Source: Bacillus pumilus (GTDB lineage: Bacteria > Bacillota > Bacilli > Bacillales > Bacillaceae). Taken from it: 64,000 nt of DNA. The notes below the pieces were generated by a model. That model ran no database searches. It had not been told where the DNA came from and was given only the letters and a program-made list of their open reading frames with translations. Shown here piece after piece: positions 61,381 to 64,000 of the stretch; position 1 is the stretch's first letter; every line of letters begins with the position of its first letter. Both the position numbers and the translations under genes were made by a program. The stretch is taken from assembly GCF_024498355.1 (NCBI RefSeq), contig NZ_CP101833.1:601001-665000 (forward strand). Reading direction: 5' to 3'.

Positions 61381-64000
61381 TGGCTTTAAAGCCGCAGAAG
61401 CTGGATAAACAGAACATTGAAAATATGTTAGGTATCACTACGATCCAAGAAGGACTGCTGTTTCATCATTTAATGGAACCAAACGGAACGGCTTATTTTG
61501 AACAACTGCTGATCCAGATAGATGGTCCGCTTGATCGAGAAATCTTTGAACAATCTTGGACGAATGTCACCAAACAGCATGAAATGCTTAGAACATTGTT
61601 TAGATGGCAGGAGCTCGCAAGGCCTGTACAAATTGTTCTGAAACAGCATCAGCCTGACATTCGATATCGTGATTTGACTCAAACTGTGCAGCCTCTTCAT
61701 CTGCTGAAAGAGGAAGTGGCGACACAGGAACGAGAAGAACGTTTTGATCTACAGCAAGTCCCATTTCGTCTGACGTTATGTGAGGTAAATGAAGAAGTCA
61801 GCTGGGTTCTCATTAGCTTCCACCACATTTTATTGGATGGATGGAGCCTTGGGATTGTATTAAGTGATTGGATGAGTGCATATGAGCGTTTATCAAATGG
61901 GGACAAACCGCTTCTTGAACAAAGGCCGTCCTACCAATCATTTGTCAAATGGCAGCAGAACATCCTTCAGCAGACAGAAGCACAGGCCTCCTATTGGAAA
62001 AATGTTTTCAACGGCTGGAGTTATGCAGAACTGCTTCCGAAGTCAGGCAGCATACATGAAGCTTCAGCAGCCTTTCACAAATATGAACATCAAGTGGATG
62101 CTTCTATTGCTGAGAGCCTGAGCGAATTCACGAACAAACATGACGTGACATTGGCATCTGTGATGTATACGCTGTGGGGCGTTTTGCTATCTAAGTATGC
62201 CAACCAAGATGATATTGTGTTTGGAACAACAGTATCAGGAAGAAATGCGAATGTCCCTCATATCGAGAAGATGACTGGCCTGTTCATTAACACATTACCG
62301 CTGCGGGTCTCATTCGAACAGGATAGGTCTATTCTTGAACTTATGCAGCAAGTCAATCGTGAGGTAGCTGTGAGAAATGAATATGAACATACGCCGCTAT
62401 CTGATTTAAAGAAGTATGCAGGGATAACAGCAGAGCAATCGTTATTTGATTCAATCGTCGTCATTGAAAACTATCCACTTGATCGAATGCTAACGAAAAG
62501 CGATCATCCTGTTCGTATTCGTGGATTTGAGATGACAGAGCAGACGGAATTCGATCTTACGCTTAGTGTGCAGGCGTTTGATGATCAGCTGCATTTCTCA
62601 TTGGTGTATAACCCCGTCAGTTTTTCAGCTGAACAAATCGAAAAGTGGTGTCAGCATTTTCTCCATCTCCTGTCTGATGCCTGTGCTCATCCGCACAAAT
62701 CTGCGTCTCAATTACAGCTGCTATCAGAAGAAGAGAAACAAAAGCAGCTAGCGGTCTTTCGTCAATATGGCGGGGCAACTTCTTGCAATGAACCGACGGT
62801 GATTGACCTATTTGAAGAGCAAGTGGAACAAACGCCAGCGGCAGCGGCAGTTGAGTTTGGCGATACGACGGTTACATATGAACAACTCAACAAGAGAGTG
62901 AATCAGCTCGCACATTATTTACAAAAGAAAGGGGTCAAACAGGAGCAGCGTGTCGGTATTTTAGCAGAGCATTCCATTGAAATGGTGATAGCATGCTTGG
63001 CCATTTTAAAAGCTGGCGGTGCTTACGTACCAATTGATCCTGAATACCCGCAGGAACGAATAGAATATTTATTAGAAGACAGCGGAGTAGAATGGCTCCT
63101 AACACATCCGATTAACGGGCTTACGTATGCCTATAACGGAGAAAAAATTGATATTACACAGCCGGATCTATACACCGGACCATCAGACAACCTGGCAACA
63201 GCCATCACCTCAGATCAAACAGCCTACTGCATTTATACATCAGGAACGACAGGAAGACCTAAAGGTGTACTCATTCACCATCTTGGCTTAGCCAACTATA
63301 TTGATTGGGCGAAACAAGTATATGTTCGAGGAGAAACAAGGCATTTTGCTTTGTATACTTCACTGTCATTTGACCTGACGGTTACTTCTATTTTCACACC
63401 ACTGATTTCAGGAAATACCATCATGATTTATCACCATGAAAACAGGCAGCTGCTTGTCGAAGACATTATAAAAGATAATCGCGTACATGTGATGAAACTG
63501 ACACCATCTCATTTACAGTTTATTAAGCATCTGTCTTTCCCAGACAGCCAAATGAAATGCTTCATTTTAGGCGGAGAACAACTGGAAGCATCTCTAGCGA
63601 AATCCATACAGCAATCATTCCCGCAGCCAATTGAAATTGTAAATGAATATGGACCGACTGAAACGGTTGTTGGCTGCATGATTCATCGATATGACGCAGA
63701 CCGTGATCAAGACGTGTATGTGCCGATTGGTAAGCCCGCTCAGCATACAGATATTCTTCTTTTTGACAGACATATGAATCTCATGCCGGAAGGGACCGTC
63801 GGTGAATTATACATTGGGGGAAAAGGTGTCGCAAAAGGCTATTTGAATCGCCCAGAACTAACCGAAGAGCGATTTGTCGACCACCCTTTCCAGCCAGGTG
63901 AAAAAATTTATAAAACAGGTGATGCAGCCCGCATCCTGCCTAATGGACTTATTCAGTTTTTAGGACGAAATGATGATCAAGTGAAGCTGAGAGGCTATCG
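61381..64000 (+). CDS. NRPS C-A(Asn) module, 5' part, running off the window
   Basis: The frame is open from ATG 61381 (GAAAGGAGATGATCCC before it) to base 64000, 873 residues so far. The condensation domain (about 5-450) has FHHILLDGWSLG and should take a D-configured donor from the first NRPS. The adenylation domain starts near 465: A3 CIYTSGTTGRPKG, A5 NEYGPTETVVG, A7 YKTGDAARI, A8 VKLRGYR at the edge. The specificity positions again read D-L-T-K-I-G-E-V-G-K, predicting Asn. In amicoumacin this Asn gives the terminal amide side chain. PKS partners are expected downstream. Confidence 0.93.

Overview
The window is chromosomal DNA of a Firmicute of the Bacillus pumilus group (pumilus, safensis or altitudinis type). 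This rests on gene order that follows the Bacillus subtilis chromosome (yeaC-yeaD-yebA-guaA, pbuG-yebC-yebE-yebG, the purEKBCSQLFMNHD operon, yerA-yerC-yerD, pcrB-pcrA-ligA-yerH/camS), on proteins whose lengths match the Bacillus versions, on strong AGGAGG-type ribosome binding sites, and on an amicoumacin-type antibiotic cluster of the kind reported from this group. No rRNA, tRNA, CRISPR array or intact insertion sequence was seen.

Layout. 1-4014: end of a MoxR ATPase gene, then a DUF58 protein and a membrane transglutaminase. 4015-5900: guaA, with its own promoter and a leader holding alternative hairpins. 5900-12030: an accessory stretch absent from the B. subtilis order: a cupin with a candidate sigma-K promoter, a broken DUF2314-like gene, an AraC regulator, two GNAT acetyltransferases, an unidentified protein and an MFS exporter with a divergent LysR regulator. 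13026-29880: the purine block, pbuG and the twelve-gene pur operon, each behind a PurBox pair, a sigma-A promoter and a guanine riboswitch. 29953-36837: a small membrane protein, a beta-lysine acetyltransferase, a PucR regulator and divergent yodT-yodS-yodR-yodQ, which resemble the B. subtilis yodO-T (kamA) operon but without kamA. 36871-48960: yerA, a structure-rich non-coding gap where B. subtilis has yerB, yerC, yerD, pcrB, pcrA, ligA and camS.

49062 to the end of the window: a hybrid non-ribosomal peptide cluster inserted after camS. It comprises an MFS exporter, a C-A-T-E NRPS loading D-Asn, a membrane-anchored S12 peptidase of ClbP/XcnG/ZmaM type, a BtrH_N-like protein, a type II thioesterase, a four-gene set for a hydroxymalonyl-ACP extender unit (3-hydroxyacyl-CoA dehydrogenase, FkbH-like HAD protein, ACP, acyl-CoA dehydrogenase) and a second NRPS that again reads as Asn-specific and runs off the window. 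This matches the prodrug logic of amicoumacin: the product is assembled behind an N-acyl-D-Asn cap, exported, and released by the membrane peptidase. PKS genes and self-resistance genes would be expected beyond position 64000.

The most interesting points are the D-Asn prodrug pair with its unexplained BtrH_N-like neighbour, the guaA leader, the structured gap at 38962-39513, and the kamA-less beta-lysine gene set with a local PucR regulator and a perfect palindrome.
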